Position numbers and translations under genes: made by a program
Source of the DNA: Paenibacillus sp. JJ-100
GTDB lineage: Bacteria; Bacillota; Bacilli; Paenibacillales; Paenibacillaceae
Assembly (NCBI RefSeq): GCF_948329825.1
Contig: NZ_CAOJCM010000001.1
Coordinates: 496,001-560,000 of the forward strand
DNA length: 64,000 nt
Direction: 5' to 3'
The notes under the pieces: generated by a model
Told to the model about the DNA's origin: nothing
What the model saw: only the letters and a program-made list of their open reading frames with translations
Databases searched by the model: none
Shown here: piece by piece, positions 20,677 to 29,450 of the stretch
How positions within the stretch are numbered: position 1 is the first letter of the stretch
How the letters are laid out: each line of letters starts with the position of its first letter

Positions 20677-21159
20677 ATGAGCCCGAATACGGAGCGAAAC
20701 TCGCAATTGGCAAACGTCGATCAATTGTTAGAGGCCTTCTTCAGATATAAAAATAAAGTATTGGACCAGCAGCAGAAGTCGGAAAATAACTGCAAGCTGA
20801 ATCCAACGAAAAGCCATATATTGGGTATGATTCTACGTGAAAAACGTTGCATGGCTGTCGATGTAGCGCGACAACTTAGTCTGTCATCCGGAGCAACTAC
20901 AATTGTGCTCAATCAGCTGGAAAGTGAGAACTTGATACAGCGGGTTCGCAGCGAGGAGGACCGCAGAATTGTGTGGCTTTCCTTAACGGAAGAAGGTGAG
21001 CAATTGGCCAAAACCTTAAACGCTAACCGAGGACGGATGACATGGGAATTGCTACAAGCGCTTACGGAAGAAGAACAGCAGTTAATGCTGGGCATGCTCA
21101 AAAAAATAGAAATGAAGCTGCTAGAGAAAATGAAGTCTCTGGAGCAGACCTATCGTTAA
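20677..21159 (+). CDS. MarR family transcriptional regulator
   Basis: Small dimeric winged-helix repressor. The recognition region DVARQLSLSSGATTIVLNQL is followed by the wing RVRSEEDRRIVWLSLTEEG, with the conserved DRR. 160 residues, typical for the family. ATG at 20677 follows GGAGGAA. It is divergent from the FAD monooxygenase gene; by analogy with other MarR/monooxygenase pairs it may repress both until an aromatic ligand binds. The intergenic palindrome and tandem repeat are candidate operators. Family call is firm, ligand unknown. Confidence 0.92.
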   Translation: MSPNTERNSQLANVDQLLEAFFRYKNKVLDQQQKSENNCKLNPTKSHILGMILREKRCMAVDVARQLSLSSGATTIVLNQLESENLIQRVRSEEDRRIVWLSLTEEGEQLAKTLNANRGRMTWELLQALTEEEQQLMLGMLKKIEMKLLEKMKSLEQTYR

Positions 21160-21254
21160 TGTATGAGATATCCGACAGACGTCAGTCCTCATGTATTCGT
21201 CCCTCGTTGCAGGCATGAATCGTGAAGACTGGCGTTTTTGGTGTTTCAGCAGCA

Positions 21255-21554
21255 TCACAGACGAAAACGGGATATATGATCGCTCAGACCTTCCTGCTTC
21301 AAGATATCTTTTTGTCTGTTGCCGATTAGATCAAAGTGTGGAAAGGGTTGTCTTCGATGAATGTAACGGGGGTCTAAACCATGTTCACGACACCATTGTT
21401 CCAGACGATTCAGATCTGCGCATCCGACTTTGGTGACGCTGGTTATTCCTGGGTACCTGTTATCGATCCAAAAATGAGTAAGATAGGCAATTTCACCGCG
21501 ATCCACCTGCTCTTTCCACGCTGCAAGTTCCTTTCGAGTAATCCCAAAAGCCAT
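21255..21554 (-). CDS. Conserved small protein, YneQ-like
   Basis: A 99-residue soluble protein of unknown function. It resembles the short conserved Bacillus YneQ-type proteins in features such as the start MAFGITRKEL, the TSVTKVGC segment and a PHFDLIGNRQ stretch; this match is from memory and is moderate. ATG at 21554 on the minus strand follows AAAGGAA. It stands alone, with its 3' end facing the MarR gene. An open frame on the opposite strand is less likely, since the minus-strand protein has coherent composition and a ribosome binding site. Confidence 0.7.
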   Translation of the reverse strand: MAFGITRKELAAWKEQVDRGEIAYLTHFWIDNRYPGITSVTKVGCADLNRLEQWCREHGLDPRYIHRRQPFPHFDLIGNRQKDILKQEGLSDHISRFRL

Positions 21555-21757
21555 AGTTGAAATGTTCCTTTCTGAAAGAGTATGGTCCTTAACATATTGT
21601 ACATCTTATATAACATCAATCAAAATGTTTAGGTCTTGTCCATTAAACGCAGTTCAAGCGACAGCTCTGAAGAATGATTAGCTTTATCATTCATGAGTTT
21701 GCAGGAATCGGGAAATGCTAACGGAGAGTATACCTATGAATAAAGAGAGGATACGAC

Positions 21758-22537
21758 ATGAGTCTGAGAGCTAACCGATTAACCGCAATGTTCTTACTCA
21801 TTGTGATGATGCTGAGCAGTTTATCAAGTTCAGCGTATGCCAAGCCAGTGCAGAAGAATCGTCAGTATTATGAAGAGCGTGGAGAGATTGTATGGGAAGT
21901 TCCCACTCAGAACAAACTGATCGCTCTGACCTTTGATGATGGACCTGATCCTGTTCAGACACCTGAGATTTTGGCTATATTGAAGCAGTATCAAGCGAAG
22001 GCAACCTTTTTTGTACTCGGGAAATGGGCAGAGAAGTACCCTAACATCATTAAACAGGAGCAGCTCGAAGGGCATGAAATTGCCAATCATACGTTTGCAC
22101 ATACGTATGCGGTTCGCTCAACGGTTGCAAGTCAGTACATGAAAGACATAGAAGCAGCGGAAGCCTCGATTGTTGAGGCAGGTGTAGAGCGTCCACTCCT
22201 GTTCAGACCTCCAGGAGGGTACTATAACGAGATGGTGATTAATGCGGCTAAGCAGAAGGGGTACACTATCATATTATGGTCCTGGCATCAAGATACTCGA
22301 GATTGGGCGTTACCTGGCGTATCAGCCATTGTGAGCAAGGTTTTGAAGAATGCACATAATGGTGATATTGTTTTGTTTCATGACAAAATAGTAGGCAAAT
22401 CCCACACGATCGATGCCCTGCGAAAGATTCTACCTAAGCTGCAGGAGCAAGGATATCAATTCGTGACCGTATCTGAACTGCTTGCTGTGAAAGCTCGTGA
22501 AGCAGCTAAAGATGGCATGTCGACCTCATTGCCTTAA
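21758..22537 (+). CDS. Polysaccharide deacetylase (NodB domain, CE4)
   Basis: Exported metal-dependent deacetylase acting on peptidoglycan, chitin oligomers or acetylated polysaccharide. A signal peptide ends near SSAYAKP. The NodB domain shows all five motifs: TFDDGPD (Asp60, Asp61), the metal-binding pair His111 and His115 in NHTFAH, RPPGGYYN, WSWHQDTRDW and IVLFHD. 259 residues, a single catalytic domain without binding modules. ATG at 21758 follows GAGAGGATACG with loose spacing. No partner genes are coupled; a strong terminator follows about 120 nt downstream. Confidence 0.93.
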   Translation: MSLRANRLTAMFLLIVMMLSSLSSSAYAKPVQKNRQYYEERGEIVWEVPTQNKLIALTFDDGPDPVQTPEILAILKQYQAKATFFVLGKWAEKYPNIIKQEQLEGHEIANHTFAHTYAVRSTVASQYMKDIEAAEASIVEAGVERPLLFRPPGGYYNEMVINAAKQKGYTIILWSWHQDTRDWALPGVSAIVSKVLKNAHNGDIVLFHDKIVGKSHTIDALRKILPKLQEQGYQFVTVSELLAVKAREAAKDGMSTSLP

Positions 22538-22902
22538 GGGAAGCGGTCATATTAAATATGATGGATTGCTCAGCAAACCATTAACAACTGCCAACGAACC
22601 ACCAACCGTTCATTTTAAAGATAGGTATGCTTATAGGCGATGTTATTAGGCTCATCTATACCGCAGCCCCGAATGGTTCGGGTGCTGCGGTTATTTTGTG
22701 TGTTAGAGTTATTTGTTAGATTTATAAGTCGCGTTGCTGTTTATTTAATGATGCTGATTCAGGTGATGCTGTGCAGAAATTTGTGCTGCTCTTTCGTTTT
22801 GCAGTTCAAACGTCTACAATAGATGAAGTCCTAAGAGTAGCTCATATTAGTCATTGATAATTTATCTGGTATATTGAAATTCGTCAAAGAGAAGGTGAAG
22901 AA
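22538..22902. other. Intergenic gap downstream of the deacetylase gene
   Basis: A 365-nt stretch holding the terminator at 22660-22697 and, near its end, GAGAAGGTGAAG, the ribosome binding site of the ywbE-like gene. A 60-codon open frame at 22640-22822 runs through the terminator stem and is not credible as a gene. Nothing else was recognised. Confidence 0.6.
22660..22697 (+). terminator. Terminator downstream of the deacetylase gene
   Basis: Stem ACCGCAGC-CCCGAA / TTCGGG-T-GCTGCGGT (14 bp with a one-base bulge), 3-nt loop, then TATTTTG. Confidence 0.8.
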
Positions 22903-23100
22903 ATGAATGGACAAAAGAGAGCAGACATCAGGCCGGGTCTGGAGGTCGACATCGTACTGAAGCAGGATCAGTCATCGGGCAAATTGACTCGAGGGTTTGT
23001 CAAAGATCTGTTAACCAAGTCTCCGTCACATCCACATGGTATCAAAGTGCGATTGACAAACGGGCAAGTTGGACGAGTGAAACACGTCGTTTCCAATTAG
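22903..23100 (+). CDS. ywbE: YwbE family protein (DUF2196)
   Basis: A 65-residue protein of unknown function, seen in many Firmicutes and proteobacteria. The pattern is the family's: RADIRPGLEVDIVLKQDQ, a GKLTRGFVKDLLT strand pair, SHPHGIKVRL and the closing GQVGRVKHV, giving a small beta-barrel-like fold. ATG at 22903 follows GAGAAGGTGAAG. Its stop codon overlaps that of the convergent transporter gene, with no terminator between them. Confidence 0.85.
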   Translation: MNGQKRADIRPGLEVDIVLKQDQSSGKLTRGFVKDLLTKSPSHPHGIKVRLTNGQVGRVKHVVSN

Positions 23101-24509
23101 ATTAGAAAAATAGCAACAATTGTCGTTACAGCTAATCCAAGCATAACTGGTTTTAGATTGCGGCGCGCCAGTTCGAACGGGTTAACCCCGCAGATTGCTG
23201 CCGCCGGAATCAATGCCCAAGGAATCAACGTTCCGCCCCCAACCCAGATGGCCGCGACCTGACCCAGTGCAGTAAGTGTCGGAGCTGATTCTGTTGAGCC
23301 TGCAAACATAGCCGCAATAGAACCGACTAGGGAGATTCCTGAGAAACCTGAGCCGTCCATTCCTGTCACTGCTCCTGTGACAGTCATCATAATTGCCCCG
23401 ACAGTTCCATTCAGAGGCACAAGCCCTGCAAGCGCAACCCCCAGATCATTAACAATTCCGTGTGACCCTTCAGGAAGTGGATTAGCAAATAACTGTGTAA
23501 TGGCAGAATCCCCAAGATAAAAGAATGCGGCAATCGGAATGACCGGACCGAATACTTTGAATCCGAATTGAAAGCCTTCAATTAAATACTGGGTGGTTTC
23601 CTCTGACCCGTTATATCGGTGTGCTACAAGCGAGACTACGATCAGAATACTGACGGCTGTGCCACCGATTAAAGCTGTTGCATCCCCGCCTTGCAAATTC
23701 AGTACAAACATCAGGACTACATCAAGTGCGAATAACAGCGTGATGATAAGAGCGAATGCTTTTCTTAGACGTAGAGGCATGGTTTGGACTTGCGACGGCG
23801 ATGCTTGGTCGGTATGTGATTCAGGTTGCTTCATATACCCAAAATCTTGTTTGAGTCCACGTGTCAACTTCATTTCATTGCATATCATCCAAAAAGCCGT
23901 AAGGGTCGATACAGCACCCATGACGAGGACAAGAGGAACACTGGCCGTCATGACCGATGTAACAGGCAGACCCGCTGCATCCGCTGTAAGCTTCGGGGCA
24001 CCTTGAATAATATAATCACCCGATAGAGCAATCCCGTGTCCGAATAGGTTCATCGCTATAGCGGCTCCAATTGGAGGCAATCCCACCCTTACCGCTACGG
24101 GAAGAAGTACTGCACCAACCAATGCTACAGCAGGAGAAGGCCAGAAAAATAATGACACCACCATCATAAAGAGTCCGATGCCCCAATATGCCGCTTGAGG
24201 TGTACGAATGAATCGGGTAAGGGGAGCCACCATCACTTCATTAATGCCTGTTCTAATCAGTACACGGCTCATCGCAACGATAATTGAAATAATAAAGATC
24301 GTGCTCAACAATTCTTTTGTAGCGTATATAAAACTGTTAAAGACTCCAGCGACAGAGCCACTTAACGTTTCGGTTGCCAGCAGTCCAATGGTCATAATGC
24401 CTGCAACACAGATAATCGTTGTATCTCTGCGCCGAATCATAACAGCGATAATCAGGACGATAAACGCTAAATAAACATAATGCAACGGGACGAGTTGAAT
24501 ATTCATCAT
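23097..24509 (-). CDS. Multi-spanning membrane transporter of unknown substrate
   Basis: A 470-residue hydrophobic protein with about 12 predicted helices. Repeated Gly/Pro-rich hydrophobic segments (for example FFWPSPAVALVGAVLLP and GAIMMTVTGAVTGMDGSG) give it the appearance of ion transporter superfamily carriers such as Na+/H+ antiporters or organic-acid permeases; no closer assignment is possible by eye. ATG at 24509 (minus strand) is chosen because AAGGAGG lies about 7 nt upstream; the frame is open to 24575 without such a site. It stands alone and converges on the ywbE-like gene. Confidence 0.7.
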   Translation of the reverse strand: MMNIQLVPLHYVYLAFIVLIIAVMIRRRDTTIICVAGIMTIGLLATETLSGSVAGVFNSFIYATKELLSTIFIISIIVAMSRVLIRTGINEVMVAPLTRFIRTPQAAYWGIGLFMMVVSLFFWPSPAVALVGAVLLPVAVRVGLPPIGAAIAMNLFGHGIALSGDYIIQGAPKLTADAAGLPVTSVMTASVPLVLVMGAVSTLTAFWMICNEMKLTRGLKQDFGYMKQPESHTDQASPSQVQTMPLRLRKAFALIITLLFALDVVLMFVLNLQGGDATALIGGTAVSILIVVSLVAHRYNGSEETTQYLIEGFQFGFKVFGPVIPIAAFFYLGDSAITQLFANPLPEGSHGIVNDLGVALAGLVPLNGTVGAIMMTVTGAVTGMDGSGFSGISLVGSIAAMFAGSTESAPTLTALGQVAAIWVGGGTLIPWALIPAAAICGVNPFELARRNLKPVMLGLAVTTIVAIFLI

Positions 24510-24884
24510 GATGACAACCTCCTTGCCCCCCTGGTCATTTGCCCTGGGAGTGATATATCCTATGCATGCCAACACCAGGAGTTCGTGGAGGTTGTGAGAA
24601 AATAAAGGAATGTCCTATTTTCATAAATGACGATAGAGCAGAGTGTTCGTCTTCAATTCGATTTGTGTATACAGCAGGATTTTTTTTACAACCAGAGAAT
24701 TATATGAGTGGAACGAAGCAGTCAAAAATCATGGTAGACGTAGATATCAAGTCACAAGAACACACATTTGAGAGTCACCGAATCTGATAGACAACGTTAA
24801 TCAGAGGTGATTACAATATACATGCCATATTAAGGTAGAAATCAGAAAAGTTCAGATCAGACTGAATATAAAGGACGGTAATCT
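24510..24884. other. Divergent intergenic region before locus B
   Basis: A 375-nt region between the transporter start (minus) and the locus B kinase start (plus). It contains the transporter's AAGGAGG site at its left edge and the candidate kinase promoter at 24788-24817. No gene or other structure is supported. Confidence 0.55.
24788..24817 (+). promoter_or_regulatory. Candidate promoter of the locus B kinase gene
   Basis: TAGACA (24788-24793), 18-bp spacer, TACAAT (24812-24817); each box has one deviation from consensus. The kinase ATG lies 68 nt downstream. Confidence 0.5.
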
Positions 24885-26678
24885 ATGAACTTGATCCGTT
24901 CATTGCGCTTTAAATTTATTGTGGGGCTAACGCTAATTATGCTGCCGCTGTTCATGTTGCTATACTACAACAATGTGTATGCCATGAAAGTGGTACGTGA
25001 TAAGGTATCCCTCACGAATATGAATCATTTGGCCAAGAATGTGGAGCAAAATGAACGCGTATTACAAGAGACCAATCGATATTTATATAGTTTGGGTGAG
25101 CGAGATCCCGATATCATCTCCCTGTTCTTCCTCACATACGGAAGTGGAGACTATATTATTGCCAAGCAGCGAATCATGAACAAGTTTATGACCGATATCG
25201 GTTTTTACAATCTCATTGATTCGTTCTTTTTATATGATGCGGTGAATGATGATCTGCTTCTGGCGACTGCCGGCAATTATGATATTAAAAAATCGGTGGT
25301 GCAGCGCAATATGCCTGCTCAGATGCGGCAGCTGGAGGGTGACATTCAGAGACCGGAATGGAGCATTGTCCGCGGAGGATCGTTCAATGCACTTGTGAAG
25401 ACGGTGCGGATCAATCAGCAGTTTTATGCCGGGGCACTAGTCGATATGAATGCACTGAATGACTCGCAGCAGTTTACTGGATCAGGAGATCGAGGTGGAG
25501 CCGTTATCGTAACACCTGATGGCAGAGCTTTATCTGATTCAACATTAAATACCGGACAGATCAAGCTGGTTGCCAATCATTTGAACGGTTTGGAGAGTCC
25601 ATATCAGGTCATCTCTGAACCGGGCCGCACAGCTCGTCAGTATCTGATGGTAGGCATTCCCTCGGCCATGTCCGAGATGAGTTATGTTGTGTTATTGCCA
25701 GAGGAAGATATGATGCGCAATCTGCCGTTTTTCCAGCAGATCATCAGGCTGCTTCCCATTGGGGCGGCTGTTATTTTGGTTACGGCACTGTTCTTCCTAA
25801 GGCAGCTTCTGTTCCGTCCAATGAATGCCTTAATCCGGGGAATGAGGAGAGTCAGCCGCGGGGAATTGGATGTGAAATTGGAAGCGCCATCTTCGTCAGA
25901 ATTGGAGTTCGTCACACGCAGCTTTAATCAGATGATTCAAGAGATTCAGCATCTGAAGATTGATGTGTATGAGGAGAAACTGCGTACTCGTGAGGCAGAG
26001 TTCAAACAGTTGCAGATGCAGATTAATCCTCACTTCTATCTGAACTCCCTGAATATTATCCATAGCCTGGCCTCCTTGCAAAAACATGAACTGGTGCAGC
26101 AGATGGCAGGTCATCTTGCTGATTATTTCAGATCGAGCTTACGAGCGGGCAAACGAGTGATCACGCTGAATGAAGAGATGGAGCATATCCGGCATTATCT
26201 TGAAATTCAGAAGCTAAGATTCCCGAGCAAGCTGGATTTTGAGCTTGATATCGATACCGATGCGGGGCATTATGTGATGCCGCCACTCACGATCCAGCCT
26301 TTTGTAGAAAATGCAATTATCCATGGTTTTCAACGCAGAACGGAGTCATTTGTGATTCATATTACTGCACGATTGGATGCAGGATGGAGAAGTCAGGATA
26401 GAGATGGGCTGCTCCAGCTTCAGATCATGGACAACGGTGTGGGGTTCAAACCAGAACTCCTGACGCAGCTGCAACGGGGAGAATATGCCAAAGATCCTGG
26501 GGGGCAGCATATTGGAATATGGAACGTTGCTCACAGACTACTGGTGAAGTATGGTCCCGATGCGGGGCTAACGTTTGAAAATGGGTTAGACGGAGGCGCT
26601 GCAGTAAGCATTAATCTGCCTGCTCAGACCGAGGAGCAAGAAGGAGGAACTTATGCGGAACCTGTTGATCGTGGATGA
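24885..26678 (+). CDS. Sensor histidine kinase, YesM type, locus B
   Basis: Membrane kinase of the second carbohydrate two-component system. One N-terminal helix (about 10-30), an extracellular sensory region, a second helix near residue 290-310, a HAMP segment (RPMNALIRGMRRVSRGELD), then the kinase core with QINPHFYLNSLNIIHSL (His383), VENAIIHG, IMDNGVGF and GIWNVAHRL. 597 residues. ATG at 24885 follows AAAGGACGG. It overlaps the regulator gene by 26 nt, a larger overlap than at the other two loci. The extracellular part is not recognisably similar to the locus A or C sensors, in keeping with a different signal. Confidence 0.95.
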   Translation: MNLIRSLRFKFIVGLTLIMLPLFMLLYYNNVYAMKVVRDKVSLTNMNHLAKNVEQNERVLQETNRYLYSLGERDPDIISLFFLTYGSGDYIIAKQRIMNKFMTDIGFYNLIDSFFLYDAVNDDLLLATAGNYDIKKSVVQRNMPAQMRQLEGDIQRPEWSIVRGGSFNALVKTVRINQQFYAGALVDMNALNDSQQFTGSGDRGGAVIVTPDGRALSDSTLNTGQIKLVANHLNGLESPYQVISEPGRTARQYLMVGIPSAMSEMSYVVLLPEEDMMRNLPFFQQIIRLLPIGAAVILVTALFFLRQLLFRPMNALIRGMRRVSRGELDVKLEAPSSSELEFVTRSFNQMIQEIQHLKIDVYEEKLRTREAEFKQLQMQINPHFYLNSLNIIHSLASLQKHELVQQMAGHLADYFRSSLRAGKRVITLNEEMEHIRHYLEIQKLRFPSKLDFELDIDTDAGHYVMPPLTIQPFVENAIIHGFQRRTESFVIHITARLDAGWRSQDRDGLLQLQIMDNGVGFKPELLTQLQRGEYAKDPGGQHIGIWNVAHRLLVKYGPDAGLTFENGLDGGAAVSINLPAQTEEQEGGTYAEPVDRG

Positions 26679-28266
26679 TGAAGTGTATGCTCTGGAAGCG
26701 ATGTTGGAGGGAGTTGACTGGAAGGCAGCCGGAATAGATCGGGTGTTCGGAGCGTGTGATGTCGAAGAGGCAAGGCAAGTTATTCGAACTAGTGCCATCG
26801 ACATCCTGATCTGTGACATCGAGATGCCTGGGGAAACCGGACTTGACTTGCAGAGTTGGGTATTGAAGCATGATCCCGGCATATTAACAATATTTTTAAC
26901 GGGTCATGCCTTATTTGACTATGCGCAGACTGCCATCAAACTGAACAGTTTCGATTATCTGTTAAAACCTGCTCCCGCAGATCAACTGCTCAAAGTGGTT
27001 ACACGCGCATTGGAGAGGATCAAAGACGGGGAGCAGCGCACACGGACCAATGAAATTTACGAGAGCGTATACAAACGCTGGAAAACCCATAAACCTCTAC
27101 TGACGGAACGTTTTTGGAAGGATGCCGTATCCCAGCGTAGTAAGCTTACACCACAGCGGCTGCAGGAACTAGCAGAATTGTACGGAGCCGAGATTGATTC
27201 CGAGGTGCGAGTTCTGCCGATCGTGATTTCAGTGGAGGAATGGGTCCGTGAGTTTAATCTGCGCGATGAGGAAGTACTGGAATACGCTCTTCGCAATGCA
27301 GCTAGAGAAATAGTGCTGGGCGACAAACCCGGTGAAGTGTTTCAGGATCACAGTGGACTAAACATTGTGCTGGCCTACGAACAAGACGGTAACATTCTTG
27401 CTACCAGTGAGGCGGAGCTGCGATGTCAGCGTTATATTCAAGAGTGCGGCACATACTTCTACTGTCGTCTGTCCTGCTATGTAGGTGCGCCGGTAGCCGT
27501 AACAGAGCTGCAAGGTATGTTAAATGAACTAATGCAGATGGAGAGACGCAACATTAGGGAATTGGAAGAGGTTTTTGTATATGATGAGCGGGATCGAGGT
27601 CATGAAGATCGATTCTTACCTATTCCATGGTTCTCGGAGCTATCCATCCTGTTAGAGACAGGCAAAGTGAACGATCTACGTGAGCGTGTGGACGAGATTT
27701 TTGAGTTGCTTGCGGCACAGGAGGGATTGTCTCCGGAGATGCTACAACTATACTATCATGCCATGCTGCACCTCGTTTATCCGCTGTTACACCAGAACAA
27801 TGTGTCTATTCGGAGCTTATATCCTGGAGAACGGGAGCCGGAAGAAACGATGGTGACAAGGTCATTGCCGCAGTTAAAGCAGTGGACACTGGATCTCATT
27901 GATCGTGTTATTCCAGTATTGTATCCGGACGATCAGAACCCGATGTCGATTGTGGATCAGTTATGTATTTACATTGAAAATCATATCGGTGAAGAGTTAA
28001 TGCGGGAGGAACTCGCTGCTTTTGCCGGATTTAACCCGGCGTATCTGTCACGTTTGTTCCGCAAGGAAAAAGGGATGTCTCTGTCCGAGTTCATCCTTCA
28101 GCGCAGAGTGGCCATGGCAAAAACCTTACTGTCCCAATCCACAGTTAAAGTTACAGATATCGCGGGCAAGGTCGGCTACTATAATTATTCTCATTTTACG
28201 AAAATGTTCAAAAAATGCACAGGCATCACTCCACAAGAGTTTCGCAAACAATCCAAAACGATGTGA
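26653..28266 (+). CDS. Response regulator with AraC-type DNA-binding domain (YesN type), locus B
   Basis: Transcription factor paired with the overlapping kinase. The receiver domain begins LLIVDDEV; the phospho-acceptor is Asp55 in ILICDIEMPG and the conserved Lys lies in FDYLLKPAPAD. The C-terminal AraC domain shows LAAFAGFNPAYLSRLFRKEK and IAGKVGYYNYSHFTKMFKK. 537 residues. The start ATG at 26653 lies inside the kinase gene behind AAGGAGG with 6-nt spacing, so the overlap is real. A terminator follows directly, separating regulator from importer genes, which it presumably activates. Confidence 0.95.
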   Translation: MRNLLIVDDEVYALEAMLEGVDWKAAGIDRVFGACDVEEARQVIRTSAIDILICDIEMPGETGLDLQSWVLKHDPGILTIFLTGHALFDYAQTAIKLNSFDYLLKPAPADQLLKVVTRALERIKDGEQRTRTNEIYESVYKRWKTHKPLLTERFWKDAVSQRSKLTPQRLQELAELYGAEIDSEVRVLPIVISVEEWVREFNLRDEEVLEYALRNAAREIVLGDKPGEVFQDHSGLNIVLAYEQDGNILATSEAELRCQRYIQECGTYFYCRLSCYVGAPVAVTELQGMLNELMQMERRNIRELEEVFVYDERDRGHEDRFLPIPWFSELSILLETGKVNDLRERVDEIFELLAAQEGLSPEMLQLYYHAMLHLVYPLLHQNNVSIRSLYPGEREPEETMVTRSLPQLKQWTLDLIDRVIPVLYPDDQNPMSIVDQLCIYIENHIGEELMREELAAFAGFNPAYLSRLFRKEKGMSLSEFILQRRVAMAKTLLSQSTVKVTDIAGKVGYYNYSHFTKMFKKCTGITPQEFRKQSKTM

Positions 28267-28270
28267 TCAG

Positions 28271-28294
28271 GCGCAGCATGCTGCGCTTTTGTTT
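28271..28294 (+). terminator. Terminator after the locus B regulator
   Basis: Perfect 16-bp palindrome GCGCAGCATGCTGCGC followed by TTTTGTTT, 4 nt after the stop codon. Confidence 0.75.
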
Positions 28295-28446
28295 ATGTTG
28301 ATTGAAGTGAAAGTCATAATTTGATCATTGAACAGGTCACCACAGCAGATAGTGGACTTGATCTCCCCGCCGTATACTTGAACCACAGGAGGCGCACGGA
28401 GCTTCATCCTGAGGAAGAATTCAAGAGGAGTGAGGGAGAACACGTT

Positions 28447-29433
28447 ATGAAGACACAACCCCAAGCGGGTAAGGGCGTACGCATATCGGAGATACCAGAA
28501 GGCACGGTTCGAAAACGCAAGTCCGTGTTGTACAATCTGGGCAAGTACAAGGTGTTATACCTGATGTTTCTGCCAGGTATCCTATTTTTGTTGATTAACA
28601 ACTATATGCCGATGTTTGGCGTTCTGATCGCATTCAAGAATGTAAACTATGCGGATGGAATATGGGGAAGCCCTTGGAGTGGCTGGGACAATTTTAAGTA
28701 CCTGTTCTCAACCAGCGATGCATGGGAGATTACGCGAAATACCCTTGCCTACAACACCGTATTTATTGCACTTAATTTGTTTGTCGGTGTAGGTCTCGCT
28801 ATTTTGCTTAATGAAGTCAAAAACAAAGCGATGTCCAAACTGTATCAGTCTCTGATGTTATTGCCCTATTTTCTATCGATGATCGTAGTCAGTTATCTCG
28901 TTTTGGCTTTCCTCGGCAAGGACTCGGGGTTCATGAATTCAACCATTCTGCAGATGTTCGGAGGACAGCCGATTGACTGGTACTCTGAACCAAAGTATTG
29001 GCCGTACATCTTGCCGCTTGTGAATACGTGGAAAAATATCGGTTATTATGCTGTCATTTATCTTGCGGCAGTAGTGGGCATTGACGAAGAGTATTATGAA
29101 GCCGCTGTGCTTGATGGCGCATCCAAGTGGCATCAGATTCGTTTTATTACGATCCCTTTTCTAATTCCACTCATTGTCATTATGACACTGCTTCAGATCG
29201 GACGTATCTTCTATGCAGACTTCAGCTTGTTCTATCAAGTTCCGCTGGAATCAGGCGCACTGTTCCCGGTAACCAACGTACTCGATACGTATGTGTATCG
29301 GACATTCCTTATTGGCGGTGACATCGGGATGTCCTCTGCAGCAGGTTTGTATCAAGCGATTGTCGGTTTTGTGCTTGTATTGGTATCAAATACCATCGTT
29401 CGGCGGATCGACAAAGATAATGCACTATTTTGA
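28447..29433 (+). CDS. ABC oligosaccharide importer permease, LplB type, locus B
   Basis: First membrane subunit of the locus B importer. LplB/YteP-type start: a short cytoplasmic lead, then YLMFLPGILFLLINNYMPMF. The EAA loop is EYYEAAVLDGAS with RFITIP after it. ATG at 28447 follows GAGGGAGAA; the frame is open from 28321, but that stretch has no site and is not part of the usual protein. 328 residues, slightly longer than typical because of the polar N-terminal lead. The partner permease starts 17 nt after its stop. No ATPase is encoded nearby. Confidence 0.93.
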   Translation: MKTQPQAGKGVRISEIPEGTVRKRKSVLYNLGKYKVLYLMFLPGILFLLINNYMPMFGVLIAFKNVNYADGIWGSPWSGWDNFKYLFSTSDAWEITRNTLAYNTVFIALNLFVGVGLAILLNEVKNKAMSKLYQSLMLLPYFLSMIVVSYLVLAFLGKDSGFMNSTILQMFGGQPIDWYSEPKYWPYILPLVNTWKNIGYYAVIYLAAVVGIDEEYYEAAVLDGASKWHQIRFITIPFLIPLIVIMTLLQIGRIFYADFSLFYQVPLESGALFPVTNVLDTYVYRTFLIGGDIGMSSAAGLYQAIVGFVLVLVSNTIVRRIDKDNALF

Positions 29434-29450
29434 GAGGAGGCAAGTCAGTT

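Noticed and set aside
21191..21436. 81-codon plus-strand open frame opposite the YneQ-like gene
   Set aside because: The minus-strand frame has a ribosome binding site and a coherent conserved-looking protein; this one has neither.
22640..22822. 60-codon open frame downstream of the deacetylase gene
   Set aside because: Runs through the terminator hairpin and has no ribosome binding site.
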